A stretch of DNA of 40,355 nt from CAZVWV01 sp964631745 (GTDB lineage Bacteria > Bdellovibrionota_C > UBA2361 > JBGSMV01), in NCBI GenBank assembly GCA_964631745.1, contig CAZVWV010000014.1:1-40355 (forward strand). The letters run 5' to 3'. The notes beneath the pieces were generated by a model. That model was given only the letters and a program-made list of their open reading frames with translations. It was not told the origin of the DNA and did not search any database. Both the position numbers and the translations under genes were made by a program. Shown piece by piece: positions 8,275 to 16,776 of the stretch (positions are counted from its first letter, which is position 1; each line of letters opens with the position of its first letter).

Positions 8275-10944
8275 ATGAAAGAACTTTCCCACGAAGAGCT
8301 CGTCAAAATACAAAAACCGGCACAGTACTTGGGCGGCGAAAAGGGTTCGATCTCCAAAGTCGGGCAGACGATTGACCTACACGTCTGTTTAGCCTTCCCC
8401 GATGTGTACGAAGTTGGGATGTCACATATTGGGCTGCAAATTCTGTATGACCTGATTAACAAGGACCCAAAAATGTGGGCCGAGCGCGTGTATGTGCCCT
8501 GGCCTGATATGGAAAAGCTCTTACGGGCGCGCTCCACGCCGCTTCGGTCGCTTGAGTCTAAACGCCCGCTCGCGGAGTTCGATCTGATCGGATTTAGCAT
8601 GCAATACGAGCTCTGCATGACCGGAATCCTCACGATTCTTGATTTAGGTGGTGTGCCGCTTTTGCAAAAGGATCGCCGCGAAAAAGACCCGCTTATCATC
8701 GGCGGCGGACCCGTTTGTTATCATCCGGAGCCATTTGCAGATTTCTTTGATTGCTTTTTAGTTGGGGACGGAGAAGAGCTTGTTCCGGAATTTTTAGCGA
8801 TGTTGCGGGACGCAAAAGAAGCGGGTTTATCGCGGGCCAAGATTTTAGAGCGCGCTGCCAAGATCGAAGGTATCTACGTGCCCTCTTTCTTTGAAGCGCT
8901 GTATGAAGCGGCCGAGTCAGAGGCGTTGCGCTTTACCGGATTTAAACCTTTACTACCAGGATACACCTCCGTGCGCCGGCGAGTAATCGCAACTCTAGAG
9001 GGCGCTTCATATCCCACCAAGCCGATTGTGCCCAACGTTAAACCTGTGCATGACAGGCTTAGCGTTGAGGTCATGCGTGGCTGCGTGCGTGGCTGTAGAT
9101 TTTGTCAGGCGGGTTACTTGTATAGGCCGCAAAGAGAGCGCAAACCGGAAGAGATTTTAGATATCGTTAAAAAATCTCTGGACCAGAGCGGCTTCGAAGA
9201 GCTTTCTTTACTCTCTCTTAGCACGGCGGATTACTGCAGCATCTTACCTTTACTCTCTTCTTTAAAAGAGCGCTTCGCCAAAAACGACGACCTCGCTATC
9301 ACATTTCCATCCACCAGAGTGGATGCCTTAAAGCCAGAGCTACTTCAGGAAGTGCAACCCATACGTCGATCCGGATTTACGATAGCGCCGGAAGCCGGAA
9401 CACAGCGCTTGCGAGATGTGATTAACAAAGGCGTGACCGATGAAGAATTAATGCAGACCTGCCAAAATGTTTTTGGTTTGGGTTGGAATAGCGTGAAGCT
9501 ATACTTTATGATCGGGTTACCAACTGAAACCGACCAAGACCTTTACGGAATAATCGAAACAGCGCGCCGAGTGAAAGGAATCGCCGGAAGAAACCGGGAT
9601 GTAACCGTGAGCGTTTCTACCCTGGTGCCAAAACCGCACACCCCCTTTCAGTGGGCCGAACAGATTGGCGAAGAGGAAACGCTTCGGCGGCAGAGACTAT
9701 TGGCGTATGAGCTTAAGCGCTCAAGAATTACTTTCCGCTACCACGAACCGCGCTCCAGCGTTTTGGAAGGAGTCTTCGCTCGCGGAGACAGGCGGCTTGG
9801 AAGTGCAATCTTACGCGCCTATCAGCTCGGGTGTCGCCTTGAGGCCTGGAGCGAACATCTGCGTGAGGATTTGTGGCTTCAGGCTTTTAGCGAATGTGGA
9901 ATTGACCCCTTAAGTTATTTAAAGGAACGTTCTATCGGCCAGGCATTGCCGTGGGATCATATTAGCTGTGACATAGACAAAGCTTATTTTAAAAAGGAAT
10001 GGGAGCGCGCCTTGGCCTTAAGAACCACGCCGGACTGCTTGACGGAGACCTGTTCAAATTGCGGCGCCTGTGATTATGACGCCATGCGGAACGTGCTTTT
10101 TGATCGCAAGCGAACCGAATCGAGATTGCAGATCGTAAACCCGGCCTGGGACCCTATTATTGCTGCGCGTGAGAATGGGCAGCCGATTGAGATCGGACGG
10201 CGCGGCAAGATAACGGCTCCGCTCGACACGGAGCTGCAACACGAGCCTTCCGGCAGTTATAATTTAGTTGAGTATTTGAAGACCGAGGTGGACTCTAAAA
10301 TTCCGCGTCGTAGGCGCGGAGCGCTTGAAGAGAAGCAGCGCTTACGGCTCAGATATTCCAAAAAGAGCGTGGCCAGTTACGTGGGACATCTCGAGCTTGC
10401 CTCGATATTTTTTAGGGCATGCAGACGCGCGAAGTTGCCATTATCTTTTACGAAAGGATTTAATCCAGGACCACGCCTAAGTTTTGGACCACCCTTACAA
10501 CTTGGGTTGGAAAGTTCTCAGGAATACGTCGATCTATTTCTGACCGCAAGTATTACCCCTGAGATTTTAATAACGAGCCTAAATTCAGAACTTCCTGAAG
10601 GGGTGCGCGCACTGGAGTGCAGTGAAGTTCCGCTGAACGGAAAAAGTATTCAGGCTACCATTCGTAAGCAGAGTTACGCGGTATCGTTTTTGGACCCGAA
10701 AGACGCTAAGCCCTTACTTGATTCCTGGAGAGCGTGCACCTTGAATAGAGAGCGCGGCCGCAGCAGCAAAACTGTTAGTCTCGCCGAATATGTAACAGAG
10801 GTAGCTGAGAACGGCACTGGGCTGAACTTTACCCTAAGTTACGCCAATGGCGGCTCGCTCAAGCCCTCTGAGGTGGTAGAAGCGCTCTTTGGAGCTAGCG
10901 CTGAGATTTCGCAGATCTCTAAGGTCGGGGTGGAGTTTAGCTGA
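8275..10944 (+). CDS. Radical SAM protein (TIGR03960-like) fused to DUF2344 domain
   Basis: An 889-residue two-module protein. The N-terminal part (1-255) resembles the cobalamin-binding-like region of this radical SAM family. Residues 266-560 form a radical SAM core with the 4Fe-4S motif CVRGCRFC (Cys270, Cys274, Cys277). A second Cys cluster CLTETCSNCGAC lies near 587-598. From about 688 to the end is a DUF2344 (TIGR03936) domain with YVGHLELASIFFRACRRA and FTKGFNPGPRLSFGPPL. The fused architecture is known from several bacterial lineages and the substrate is unknown; a role in tRNA/RNA modification or ribosome metabolism is sometimes suggested by gene neighbourhood but is not established. 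AGGATGG precedes the ATG by about 7 nt. It is divergent from smc and converges on the RNA ligase gene. Confidence 0.9.
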   Translation: MKELSHEELVKIQKPAQYLGGEKGSISKVGQTIDLHVCLAFPDVYEVGMSHIGLQILYDLINKDPKMWAERVYVPWPDMEKLLRARSTPLRSLESKRPLAEFDLIGFSMQYELCMTGILTILDLGGVPLLQKDRREKDPLIIGGGPVCYHPEPFADFFDCFLVGDGEELVPEFLAMLRDAKEAGLSRAKILERAAKIEGIYVPSFFEALYEAAESEALRFTGFKPLLPGYTSVRRRVIATLEGASYPTKPIVPNVKPVHDRLSVEVMRGCVRGCRFCQAGYLYRPQRERKPEEILDIVKKSLDQSGFEELSLLSLSTADYCSILPLLSSLKERFAKNDDLAITFPSTRVDALKPELLQEVQPIRRSGFTIAPEAGTQRLRDVINKGVTDEELMQTCQNVFGLGWNSVKLYFMIGLPTETDQDLYGIIETARRVKGIAGRNRDVTVSVSTLVPKPHTPFQWAEQIGEEETLRRQRLLAYELKRSRITFRYHEPRSSVLEGVFARGDRRLGSAILRAYQLGCRLEAWSEHLREDLWLQAFSECGIDPLSYLKERSIGQALPWDHISCDIDKAYFKKEWERALALRTTPDCLTETCSNCGACDYDAMRNVLFDRKRTESRLQIVNPAWDPIIAARENGQPIEIGRRGKITAPLDTELQHEPSGSYNLVEYLKTEVDSKIPRRRRGALEEKQRLRLRYSKKSVASYVGHLELASIFFRACRRAKLPLSFTKGFNPGPRLSFGPPLQLGLESSQEYVDLFLTASITPEILITSLNSELPEGVRALECSEVPLNGKSIQATIRKQSYAVSFLDPKDAKPLLDSWRACTLNRERGRSSKTVSLAEYVTEVAENGTGLNFTLSYANGGSLKPSEVVEALFGASAEISQISKVGVEFS

Positions 10945-10945
10945 T

Positions 10946-10968
10946 GGCAAGCGTGAGATAGTCTTGCC
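10946..10968. terminator. Hairpin between convergent radical SAM and RNA ligase genes
   Basis: GGCAAG at 10946-10951 pairs with CTTGCC at 10963-10968 around an 11-nt loop. Flanking GAT/ATC can extend the stem past one bulged base. It sits exactly between the two stop codons, so bidirectional termination is likely, though no T tract follows. Confidence 0.4.
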
Positions 10969-12023
10969 TATCCCGCCCCCGCTAAATACTCCGGACTTAT
11001 CTGTTTAAGAATTAGTCTTCCGTCTACTTCTTGGTGCGTCTGTTCTTTATGCGGCCGAATAACGATGCCTTCGCGCGCCACTTTGTACAAGGCGCTCTCG
11101 CCGTTTGCCGCTTCTTGCAAGGGTTTCCCGGCTAGCCAATCTTTGAGCACGACCTTACGTGCGATTATCGGCACTAAGAGATGCGCGCGCCCACACTCTT
11201 CAAACAACCCAAAGAAGCGCTCACTATCTATGTATCTATGCTCAAGCATTAGTTCAAAGAACAAAACCTTACGCTCGTTCATGCGGTAAATATTCTTCTG
11301 GATATTGGGGCCCAGAATCTCACCACGCAGCACCAGATGACGCGCTTTCAACTTCGAGATTAACTCCTCAAAAAATTGAAAGAGCTGCTGTTGCTCGGCC
11401 ACTTCCCAGAAAAAATGTTTGGGCTTTTCAGGTAGAACCTGTATCGCGAAGCGTCGCTGGCAGACCCAGACCTTCCCATCAACATATGCCAACGCAAAGT
11501 GTGAGCCCTCGACCTTTTCGGTAATGGCAACCTCCTGGGTCATCAGGTCAGAGACGGCCTGCGGGAAGCGTTCGCAGTTTTCTATATCATAGATGCCGAC
11601 GCCGTTGGGGAGATCAACGAGATTTGCATCCTGAAAAATAGGCAGATCGATCTCGGGCTCATATTTGCTCACTTCCAAAAATTTCGTAATTTCTTCGGGC
11701 GAGCGCTGCTCTTCCGGCAGCCCATCTATTAATGACAATGGCCCAATTAACCCCTGACTAATCTCACCCCTTAGTTTGATAGTCTTAATCCTATTCTTCT
11801 TAGCTCCGGCAAGTTTGCCCTCAACGTTTAGGGCCTTTAAAAGATGATCTGGCAAAACAGAATCCAGCGGGAAGTAAAGACATTTCTGCCCAACCTGCCA
11901 GGTGTCCTTTCCGATGATGAACTGAAAGCCCAAGCCCTTTAAGGTTGCCACAGACAAGCGATCGGCATTGGTATGATTTCGCACTTCGGAGATCTCTTCG
12001 ATGGTTACGGCAAAAAATGACAT
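10968..12023 (-). CDS. RNA ligase, DRB0094 (Rnl5) family
   Basis: A 351-residue nucleotidyltransferase that should seal breaks in RNA through enzyme-AMP and RNA-adenylate intermediates. The motif I lysine is in TEKVEGSH (Lys170). RGEILG (near 234-239) fits motif III, REGIVIRP motif IV and LILKQIS motif V near the C-terminus. The N-terminal 140 residues (FAVTIEEISEVRNHTNADRL) match the OB-like N-terminal domain of the Deinococcus DRB0094 ligase family, whose studied member joins 3'-OH and 5'-phosphate ends at nicks. Length fits the family. No convincing Shine-Dalgarno precedes the ATG. The gene lies 248 nt downstream of the vapC-like gene on the same strand and converges on the radical SAM gene. 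Confidence 0.88.
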   Translation of the reverse strand: MSFFAVTIEEISEVRNHTNADRLSVATLKGLGFQFIIGKDTWQVGQKCLYFPLDSVLPDHLLKALNVEGKLAGAKKNRIKTIKLRGEISQGLIGPLSLIDGLPEEQRSPEEITKFLEVSKYEPEIDLPIFQDANLVDLPNGVGIYDIENCERFPQAVSDLMTQEVAITEKVEGSHFALAYVDGKVWVCQRRFAIQVLPEKPKHFFWEVAEQQQLFQFFEELISKLKARHLVLRGEILGPNIQKNIYRMNERKVLFFELMLEHRYIDSERFFGLFEECGRAHLLVPIIARKVVLKDWLAGKPLQEAANGESALYKVAREGIVIRPHKEQTHQEVDGRLILKQISPEYLAGAG

Positions 12024-12271
12024 GGCTGGGCCTATGTAAGTTAAATAAAATCGGTGAGCTCTCTTTATTAGTATGTTGTGAAGTAAAGAAGATAGTTTGC
12101 TCTGGAGGTTAGCGCAACCTTAAACTGTTGAACGGCCAGACTGGCAGTGGGCGGCCGAGGCTGATGGCCTCTTGCCTTTCCTCAGAGACCATGCGCAGCC
12201 CAAAGATCAGATAATTCAATAAAGTCAGCCACCTCACGCAACCTTTCCAAAGGATCCACTCAGTAGGCGCT

Positions 12272-12658
12272 TTAAAGTGGAAAATATCTTTGCGAGAACC
12301 CCTTTTGTTGGCTGAGAGTAAAATCCGTGTGAATTAATATAGCACCAGCGCAAAAGGCCGTAGCAGCGATCATTCGATCAAATGGATCGCGGTGTTCCCA
12401 ATCCCAATCAGCAGCCTGAAGACAAACCTCTTTACTGGGGGGAATCAAAGACATTCCGGTCAAGCTGTCATCAAGCCATGTCATCGGATTTCTGGTGGGC
12501 AATTTACCCAGACGCCATTTAAATTGTGCTTCATAAATTGAAACGGTAGAGAGCATCACATTGCGCCCTTCGCTTTCTATAAACTGCACTAAAGATTTGG
12601 GTAACGGTAACTTGCCGTACCATCGAATCCATACTCCGGTATCAAAAACCAGCTTCAT
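12272..12658 (-). CDS. vapC: PIN-domain ribonuclease toxin, VapC-like
   Basis: A 128-residue PIN-domain protein of the VapC type, a Mg2+-dependent RNase toxin. Conserved acidic residues are visible: Asp6 in FDTGVW, Glu43 in IYEAQFK, Asp91 and Asp94 in HRDPFDRMIA, and Asp112 in HTDF. The DPFDRMIAA motif is typical of the COG3744 branch. The frame is open from 12670, but I chose the ATG at 12658 because PIN proteins start directly before this first beta strand (MKLVFDTGVW). It overlaps the 3' end of the antitoxin gene by 17 nt, implying coupled translation. All catalytic acids are present, so it looks intact. The symbol is by family. Confidence 0.85.
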   Translation of the reverse strand: MKLVFDTGVWIRWYGKLPLPKSLVQFIESEGRNVMLSTVSIYEAQFKWRLGKLPTRNPMTWLDDSLTGMSLIPPSKEVCLQAADWDWEHRDPFDRMIAATAFCAGAILIHTDFTLSQQKGFSQRYFPL

Positions 12659-12920
12659 CCAGATCCTCAATTCTAATGACCGGCTCGTCTAGATTTACCT
12701 TCGCAAACTTCTTTCTACTCCATGCGCGCTTGGCCTGTTTGGGAAGAGTTATTGGTGCAGAGAGATTATTAATGGGATATCTCTCTACAACTTCTGAAAG
12801 TCCGTAATGCATTGAAAGACGTATGCATTGTGCCCGCGGAATTCCCAGATGTTTAGCCGCCGCGTCAACCTTAGTCAGTAGATCTTGCGGAAGGTAGAGA
12901 GGAATACTTTTATATGTCAT
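12642..12920 (-). CDS. vapB: Ribbon-helix-helix antitoxin, VapB-like
   Basis: A 92-residue protein whose N-terminal 45 residues (IPLYLPQDLLTKVDAAAK, then GIPRAQCIRL) have the pattern of a ribbon-helix-helix DNA-binding fold. The C-terminal part is basic and then acidic, as in antitoxins that wrap the PIN active site. It should neutralise the overlapping VapC-like toxin and repress the operon. A perfect inverted repeat overlapping a TATAAT box lies 6-28 nt upstream of the start (12926-12948), fitting autoregulation. No clear Shine-Dalgarno is present, so the mRNA may be near leaderless. Confidence 0.8.
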   Translation of the reverse strand: MTYKSIPLYLPQDLLTKVDAAAKHLGIPRAQCIRLSMHYGLSEVVERYPINNLSAPITLPKQAKRAWSRKKFAKVNLDEPVIRIEDLDEAGF

Positions 12921-12925
12921 ATACG

Positions 12926-12948
12926 ACTCTATACGGATATTATAGAGT
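12926..12948 (-). promoter_or_regulatory. Operator/promoter of the vapBC-like operon
   Basis: ACTCTATA, a 7-nt spacer, then TATAGAGT form a perfect 8-bp inverted repeat. On the minus strand it contains TATAAT, and a second TATAAT lies directly upstream (about 12950-12955). This is the expected arrangement for an RHH antitoxin that represses its own -10 region. Confidence 0.65.
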
Positions 12949-13098
12949 ATTATATCGCGAAATTCGTTGCAGACGCAAGTGGATTAGAAAATCAATCGCG
13001 GAATCCCGGCTCCTATACGTCAAGACATCCGGCCCGCTATTAGCTTTCCTCAATATCCTTTTAAAAATATTGCGAATCTAGTCCCGAAGAATCGCAAG

Positions 13099-13893
13099 CT
13101 AACTCTGCTTTAACTTCTGTGCCAACAGCGCCATAACGTAAGATATCTTCTCCGAAGTGGCCGGCAATACAGAGCCGCACTGAAGACCCCCGCTCGCGCT
13201 TAACGCCCCGAGCACTATTATTCGATCTCCTGTTTGGAGTGCCAACCTGCCTGCCCTGTCGTTCCCAATTCCCGCGGGAAAGGCGTGCACAAGCCTGGCC
13301 CTACCGTTCAGCGCATTAGGGTCGCCCTTGAAGACATCCCGCCTCATAAATGCGTATTGATACTCCTGATGGGGTGGGCCTCCTAACCCGGCCTGATAAG
13401 GAAGATCAATCGGATTGGGTCCGGCAGATGTGACTTCGGCTATAAACACGAAGTCAGCTTCTTTTAAGGCGTGCGGTAGCTCTCTAAGAACATTTTCGAA
13501 GTTGTGATTATTAAGATTCTCGGGTGGCTGGTTGGGACTTAGAGTGACACAAAGTGAAATTCCAGGAAGCACCGTTCGCAAATCTGGGGCAACGGATGTA
13601 GGCTGCGATAGCGACGGAAGCGCTGAACCTAGATCTAACGCAAGCGAGCCATCATTCGGCCCAACAATCTCTGGCGCTAGCGAATCCGGAAAGGTGCGCC
13701 CGGCCAATTCTTCTAACCCTAGTTCCTGCAATACAGTTTCTACCTGAGATCCTATCTACTGCGAGTCAGCAGCTTGCGCAATGCCCGCGCCCAGACCGAA
13801 AAATTCATCCACTAACGAATTTGGGCTCTCCGCAATAGGTACACTCAAAGCGCTTAACGCTAAAACCGGCGCAAGTTCTGTGAACTTCTGCAT
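13099..13893 (-). pseudogene. Secreted NTR/TIMP-like protein gene interrupted by an in-frame TAG
   Basis: Read from the ATG at 13893, one frame runs for 45 codons, meets TAG at 13756-13758, and continues without another stop to 13099, for 264 codons in all. The N-terminus has a hydrophobic stretch (LAPVLALSALSVPIA) that could be a signal peptide. The region after the stop reads as a coherent domain: LCVTLSPNQ, LPHALKEADFVFIAEVTSA, YQYAFMRRDVFKGDP, GDRIIVLGA and LQCGSVLPATSE. That pattern resembles NTR/TIMP-like secreted domains, but weakly. The downstream part alone could start at a TTG (13731), which would lack the export signal. Possible causes are a recent nonsense mutation, an assembly error or stop readthrough. 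It lies upstream of vapB on the same strand, with no operon link evident. Confidence 0.6.
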
Positions 13894-14033
13894 ATCTCTT
13901 TTATCCCGTGCTCGAATGCTCTAAAACTAATTTGTGACCAGGAAGTTCAGTGGAAGATACCACAGGCGAATTCTATTTGGGCGGGCTAAGGCGCGCGTTA
14001 CCCAATTTCTAACAATAAATAAAATCCGAGGGA

Positions 14034-14130
14034 GCAGCACCTGCTAGCACCTGGTGCTGCCTGTCGGCCAAACATTTAGTGCAACACCGTGGCACCGGCC
14101 GACGGGGTCGTCGGCGCTCCATAATATTCG
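14034..14130 (+). repeat. Structured dispersed repeat, copy A
   Basis: A roughly 95-nt element with three potential stems: AGCACC (14036-14041)/GGTGCT (14053-14058); GTCGGCC (14063-14069)/GGCCGAC (14097-14103); and GCCGACG (14098-14104)/CGTCGGC (14109-14115) around a GGGT loop. The last two share bases and so are alternative folds. It shares CACCTGCTNGCACYTGGTGC and GGTGCTGCCTGTCGGCC with copies at 28.06 kb (C) and partly at 14.23 kb (B) and 25.18 kb (D). It is intergenic. Confidence 0.75.
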
Positions 14131-14228
14131 TACTCTGCGCCAAACACGGCGCTGAGGGCTTGGGTGGCCTATCTTTATGGCGGCACGTCCATGCAGAAGT
14201 TACTTGCCAATCGCAACCTGTCCCAATT

Positions 14229-14306
14229 GCTGCTGCCTGTCGGCCTAGCATCTCGTGCCGTCCCGTGGCACAGGCCGATGGGGCCGTCGGCGCTACCAAA
14301 TATTCG
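14229..14306 (+). repeat. Structured dispersed repeat, copy B
   Basis: It shares GCTGCCTGTCGGCC with copy A and GGGGCCGTCGGCGCT with small changes, but lacks the left-end CACCTGCT stem. GTCGGCC (14239-14245) pairs with GGCCGAT (14273-14279) through a G-T wobble. GCCGATG/CGTCGGC (14274-14280 and 14285-14291) keeps the terminal stem of copy A with another wobble. The inner GTGCC/GGCAC stem is stronger than in A. Same orientation, about 176 nt downstream of copy A. Confidence 0.75.
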
Positions 14307-14457
14307 TTTCCTATTTGCACCCGGAAGCGATAAACAGCGATAAACCACTACGAACACACATGCGCCATGCGCGTTATTTGCTGCGTCCTTTCCTAGAGTA
14401 AGCTCATCTAATAGGAAACTATAGTTTCAACGTTGAAACCAGATTACGGAGCACATG

Positions 14458-14757
14458 ATGAGTAGCCTTCCGGTCAAACCGGTCAGTATTCCTAGTCAGC
14501 CAGCCCTAAATGAGATCAGTGAGGCGGCTGCTAAACGCGCTAACACTGCCGCCCCTACTGACGCCTCAACCTCGACTGAGGCACTCATACTTAATGTCGC
14601 AAGCGCTCAACCCCGTGGCGCTCAAGTTGCCGATCCTGCAAAGGCGCTGGATAAGTTAGTACATGATCTGATCACAGACTCCGACAGCTCCGAAGCCCTC
14701 AAGGCGCACGCCAAGCTTGACCCGGCGCGCGTGCATAGCATTTTGCAAGATGATTAG
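14458..14757 (+). CDS. Small hypothetical protein, 99 residues
   Basis: I do not recognise it. The N-terminal 60 residues are Ala/Pro/Ser/Thr rich and probably disordered. The C-terminal 40 (AKALDKLVHDLITDSDSSEA, then KLDPARVHSILQDD) look helical and acidic. No signal peptide or membrane segment is seen. ATG codons lie at 14455 and 14458; GGAG ends 3 nt before the first and 6 nt before the second, so I chose the second. The stop abuts the stop of the convergent DUF255 gene with no gap. A small cytoplasmic regulatory or adaptor protein is possible but unsupported. Confidence 0.6.
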   Translation: MSSLPVKPVSIPSQPALNEISEAAAKRANTAAPTDASTSTEALILNVASAQPRGAQVADPAKALDKLVHDLITDSDSSEALKAHAKLDPARVHSILQDD

Positions 14758-16761
14758 TTATTCGCAGCGCTTGGGCGCCTCTACACTCTCTTTGATACGC
14801 CGCAAGGCCAGCTCATCATCTGTCATCACCGGCAAGCATTCCTTTTTGCGACAGAGATAGTATCCCGTCTCTTTGCCAGACAAAACTGGAATCTTTGTTG
14901 ACTCTACAGTATCGCAGGCGGCCAGCACTCGATTTGGAATGAAGCGCCCATAAATATCTTTAAGAATTCGGTTGCGCGCATCGGCACTCTTTCCAACTGC
15001 CGCCAACTCAAATGATCCACGTTCGTGGAAGTCAAGCGCACAAAGCGCGCTTGAGACCGCCGAGGGATACTGAACCAGATAGGGTGAGAGTAATTCCAGC
15101 GTCTGCTTGGCTCGATCCTCTAGCCCAGTTCCCGGAAAGAAATGCCCAAGCCGTAACAAATTCATGATAGCAACCGAATTTGCGGCTGGGGTGGCGTTAT
15201 CAAGCAGATCTTTACGCCTAACTATAAGTTCAGAGGCGGTAGAGTAAAAATATCCGAAACCTTGCATGTCCCAGAAGTGCTGGTCTTGCGCGGCCTGCAA
15301 ATCCTTTGCAAAAAGCAGCCAATCTTGATCAAAATCAGATTCATAAAGGTCAATAAGTCCCGCAATAAGATAGGCGTAATCTTCTAAGCAGCCGGCGATC
15401 CCGACTGCGCCATCAAAGTGTCGCCTCATTAATGCGCCTGAAGACCACATCGCGCCCTTAATAAACCGAGCTGCGTCCTGGGCCGCCTGCAAGTAAGCAT
15501 GCTTGCCAAGCACCTGGTAGCCGAAGGCTAAGCTGGAGATCATCAATCCGTTCCAGCCAGTAAGTATCTTGCGATCCATACTTGGCGCAGGCCGCTTAGC
15601 ACGGAGCGCTAAGAGCTTCTGCCTTAATGAACTTAGCTGCTCCGATTGCAGCTCATTTACAGGAACTTGTTCTCTGGCAGCCAGCACCACCTTGCCGCCC
15701 TCGAAATTACCTGCACTTTCAATCTGAAAGATTCTCTCTGCTAACGCAGATTCCTGAGGCGAAAGCTGTTGCCTAAGCTCCTCAGCGCCCCAAACATAAA
15801 ACTCCCCTTCTCTGCCAACATCGCCCGCATCTTGGGCCGAGTAAAATCCCCCTTCCGGCGCGCGCATCTCCCTTAGCACGTACTCAACGGTCTCGTCCGC
15901 GATCCTGCCGTAAAATGCGCTCTGTGTGATCTGAAACGCCTCCAGATAACTTCGCGACAACAAAGCGTTGTCGTAGAGCATCTTTTCGAAATGCGGCACT
16001 AGCCATTTTTCGTCTACGGAATATCTATGGAATCCGCCTCCGACTTGATCGTACATGCCGCCTTTGGCCATACCTTGTAGTGTGAATTCTGCCATATGCA
16101 GTGCTGAGCTATCGCCGCTTGTGTTATGAATTCGAAATAGCAAAGCCAGAGCGCCCGTGGGGGGGAACTTCGGCGCAGATCCGAAGCCGCCGTAACGGCT
16201 GTCGAAACGCTCAGTCAAACTAGATTTTGCATTAGCAAAGACACCCTCGAAACTCGCTTGCTCTGAAGTCTCCGGGAGGGTTCGCTCTGAAAGATGTCTA
16301 GTGATCTCCTGAGCGGAAGTTAGTACCTTTTCAGATTCCGCCCTCCAGGCCGCAGCCAGAGCTTCCAAAATCTGCATAAAGCGCGCCCTCGGGAAGAAGG
16401 TCCCGCCCCAAAAAGGTTTAAGCTCCGGGGTGAGAAAAACACTCATGGGCCAGCCACCTTGACCGGTCAGTGCTACCACAGCTTCCATATAAATCTGATC
16501 GACGTCGGGCCTCTCCTCCCGATCAACTTTGATGCTGATAAAATTCTGATTAAGAATTTCTGCCACCTCTTCTCTCTCAAAAGAGTCTTTCTCCATCACA
16601 TGGCACCAGTAACAGGCCGAGTACCCGATTGAAAGAAATATAGGTTTGTTCTGGCTTCGAGCAGCTTGAAAGGCCTGCTCTCCCCAAGCGTACCAGTAAA
16701 CCGGGTTGTGGCTGTGTTGCAAAAGATACGGGCTCTTTTCGAGAGAAAGTTTATTGCTCAT
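14758..16761 (-). CDS. DUF255 thioredoxin-fold / glucosaminidase-like protein (YyaL family)
   Basis: A 667-residue protein of the YyaL/spermatogenesis-associated protein 20 family: an N-terminal thioredoxin-like DUF255 domain (about 1-165) and an (alpha/alpha)6-barrel-like region (about 180-640). The start MSNKLSLEKSPYLLQHSHNP and the motif YSACYWCHVMEKDSF with redox pair Cys50/Cys53 are characteristic; most members have CHWC, here CYWC. VDREERPDVD and GGWPMSVFLTPELKPFWGG follow as expected. Length is normal for the family, whose biochemical role is not settled. It is the last gene of the seven-gene minus-strand cluster, 15 nt after the U32 gene, and its stop abuts the stop of the small plus-strand gene. 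Confidence 0.93.
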   Translation of the reverse strand: MSNKLSLEKSPYLLQHSHNPVYWYAWGEQAFQAARSQNKPIFLSIGYSACYWCHVMEKDSFEREEVAEILNQNFISIKVDREERPDVDQIYMEAVVALTGQGGWPMSVFLTPELKPFWGGTFFPRARFMQILEALAAAWRAESEKVLTSAQEITRHLSERTLPETSEQASFEGVFANAKSSLTERFDSRYGGFGSAPKFPPTGALALLFRIHNTSGDSSALHMAEFTLQGMAKGGMYDQVGGGFHRYSVDEKWLVPHFEKMLYDNALLSRSYLEAFQITQSAFYGRIADETVEYVLREMRAPEGGFYSAQDAGDVGREGEFYVWGAEELRQQLSPQESALAERIFQIESAGNFEGGKVVLAAREQVPVNELQSEQLSSLRQKLLALRAKRPAPSMDRKILTGWNGLMISSLAFGYQVLGKHAYLQAAQDAARFIKGAMWSSGALMRRHFDGAVGIAGCLEDYAYLIAGLIDLYESDFDQDWLLFAKDLQAAQDQHFWDMQGFGYFYSTASELIVRRKDLLDNATPAANSVAIMNLLRLGHFFPGTGLEDRAKQTLELLSPYLVQYPSAVSSALCALDFHERGSFELAAVGKSADARNRILKDIYGRFIPNRVLAACDTVESTKIPVLSGKETGYYLCRKKECLPVMTDDELALRRIKESVEAPKRCE

Positions 16762-16776
16762 CTGGCTACCATCTGG

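Larger units (their letters stand above)
13894..14457. other. 564-nt intergenic region carrying two structured repeats
   Basis: No convincing gene is visible. Short frames on both strands (for example 14009-14320 minus and 14079-14333 plus) run through the structured repeat copies A and B and have Cys/Arg/Pro-rich, low-quality translations. The region separates the start of the interrupted gene (minus) from the small plus-strand gene at 14458. Confidence 0.6.

Noticed and set aside
12182..12259. 25-codon minus-strand frame (GTG start) after vapC
   Set aside because: Too short, starts directly after an in-frame stop, with no ribosome site. Kept only as part of the 76-102 repeat observation.
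14009..14333. Overlapping reading frames on both strands of about 84-103 codons
   Set aside because: They run through repeat copies A and B, have Arg/Cys/Pro-rich translations without protein-like structure, and lack ribosome sites.
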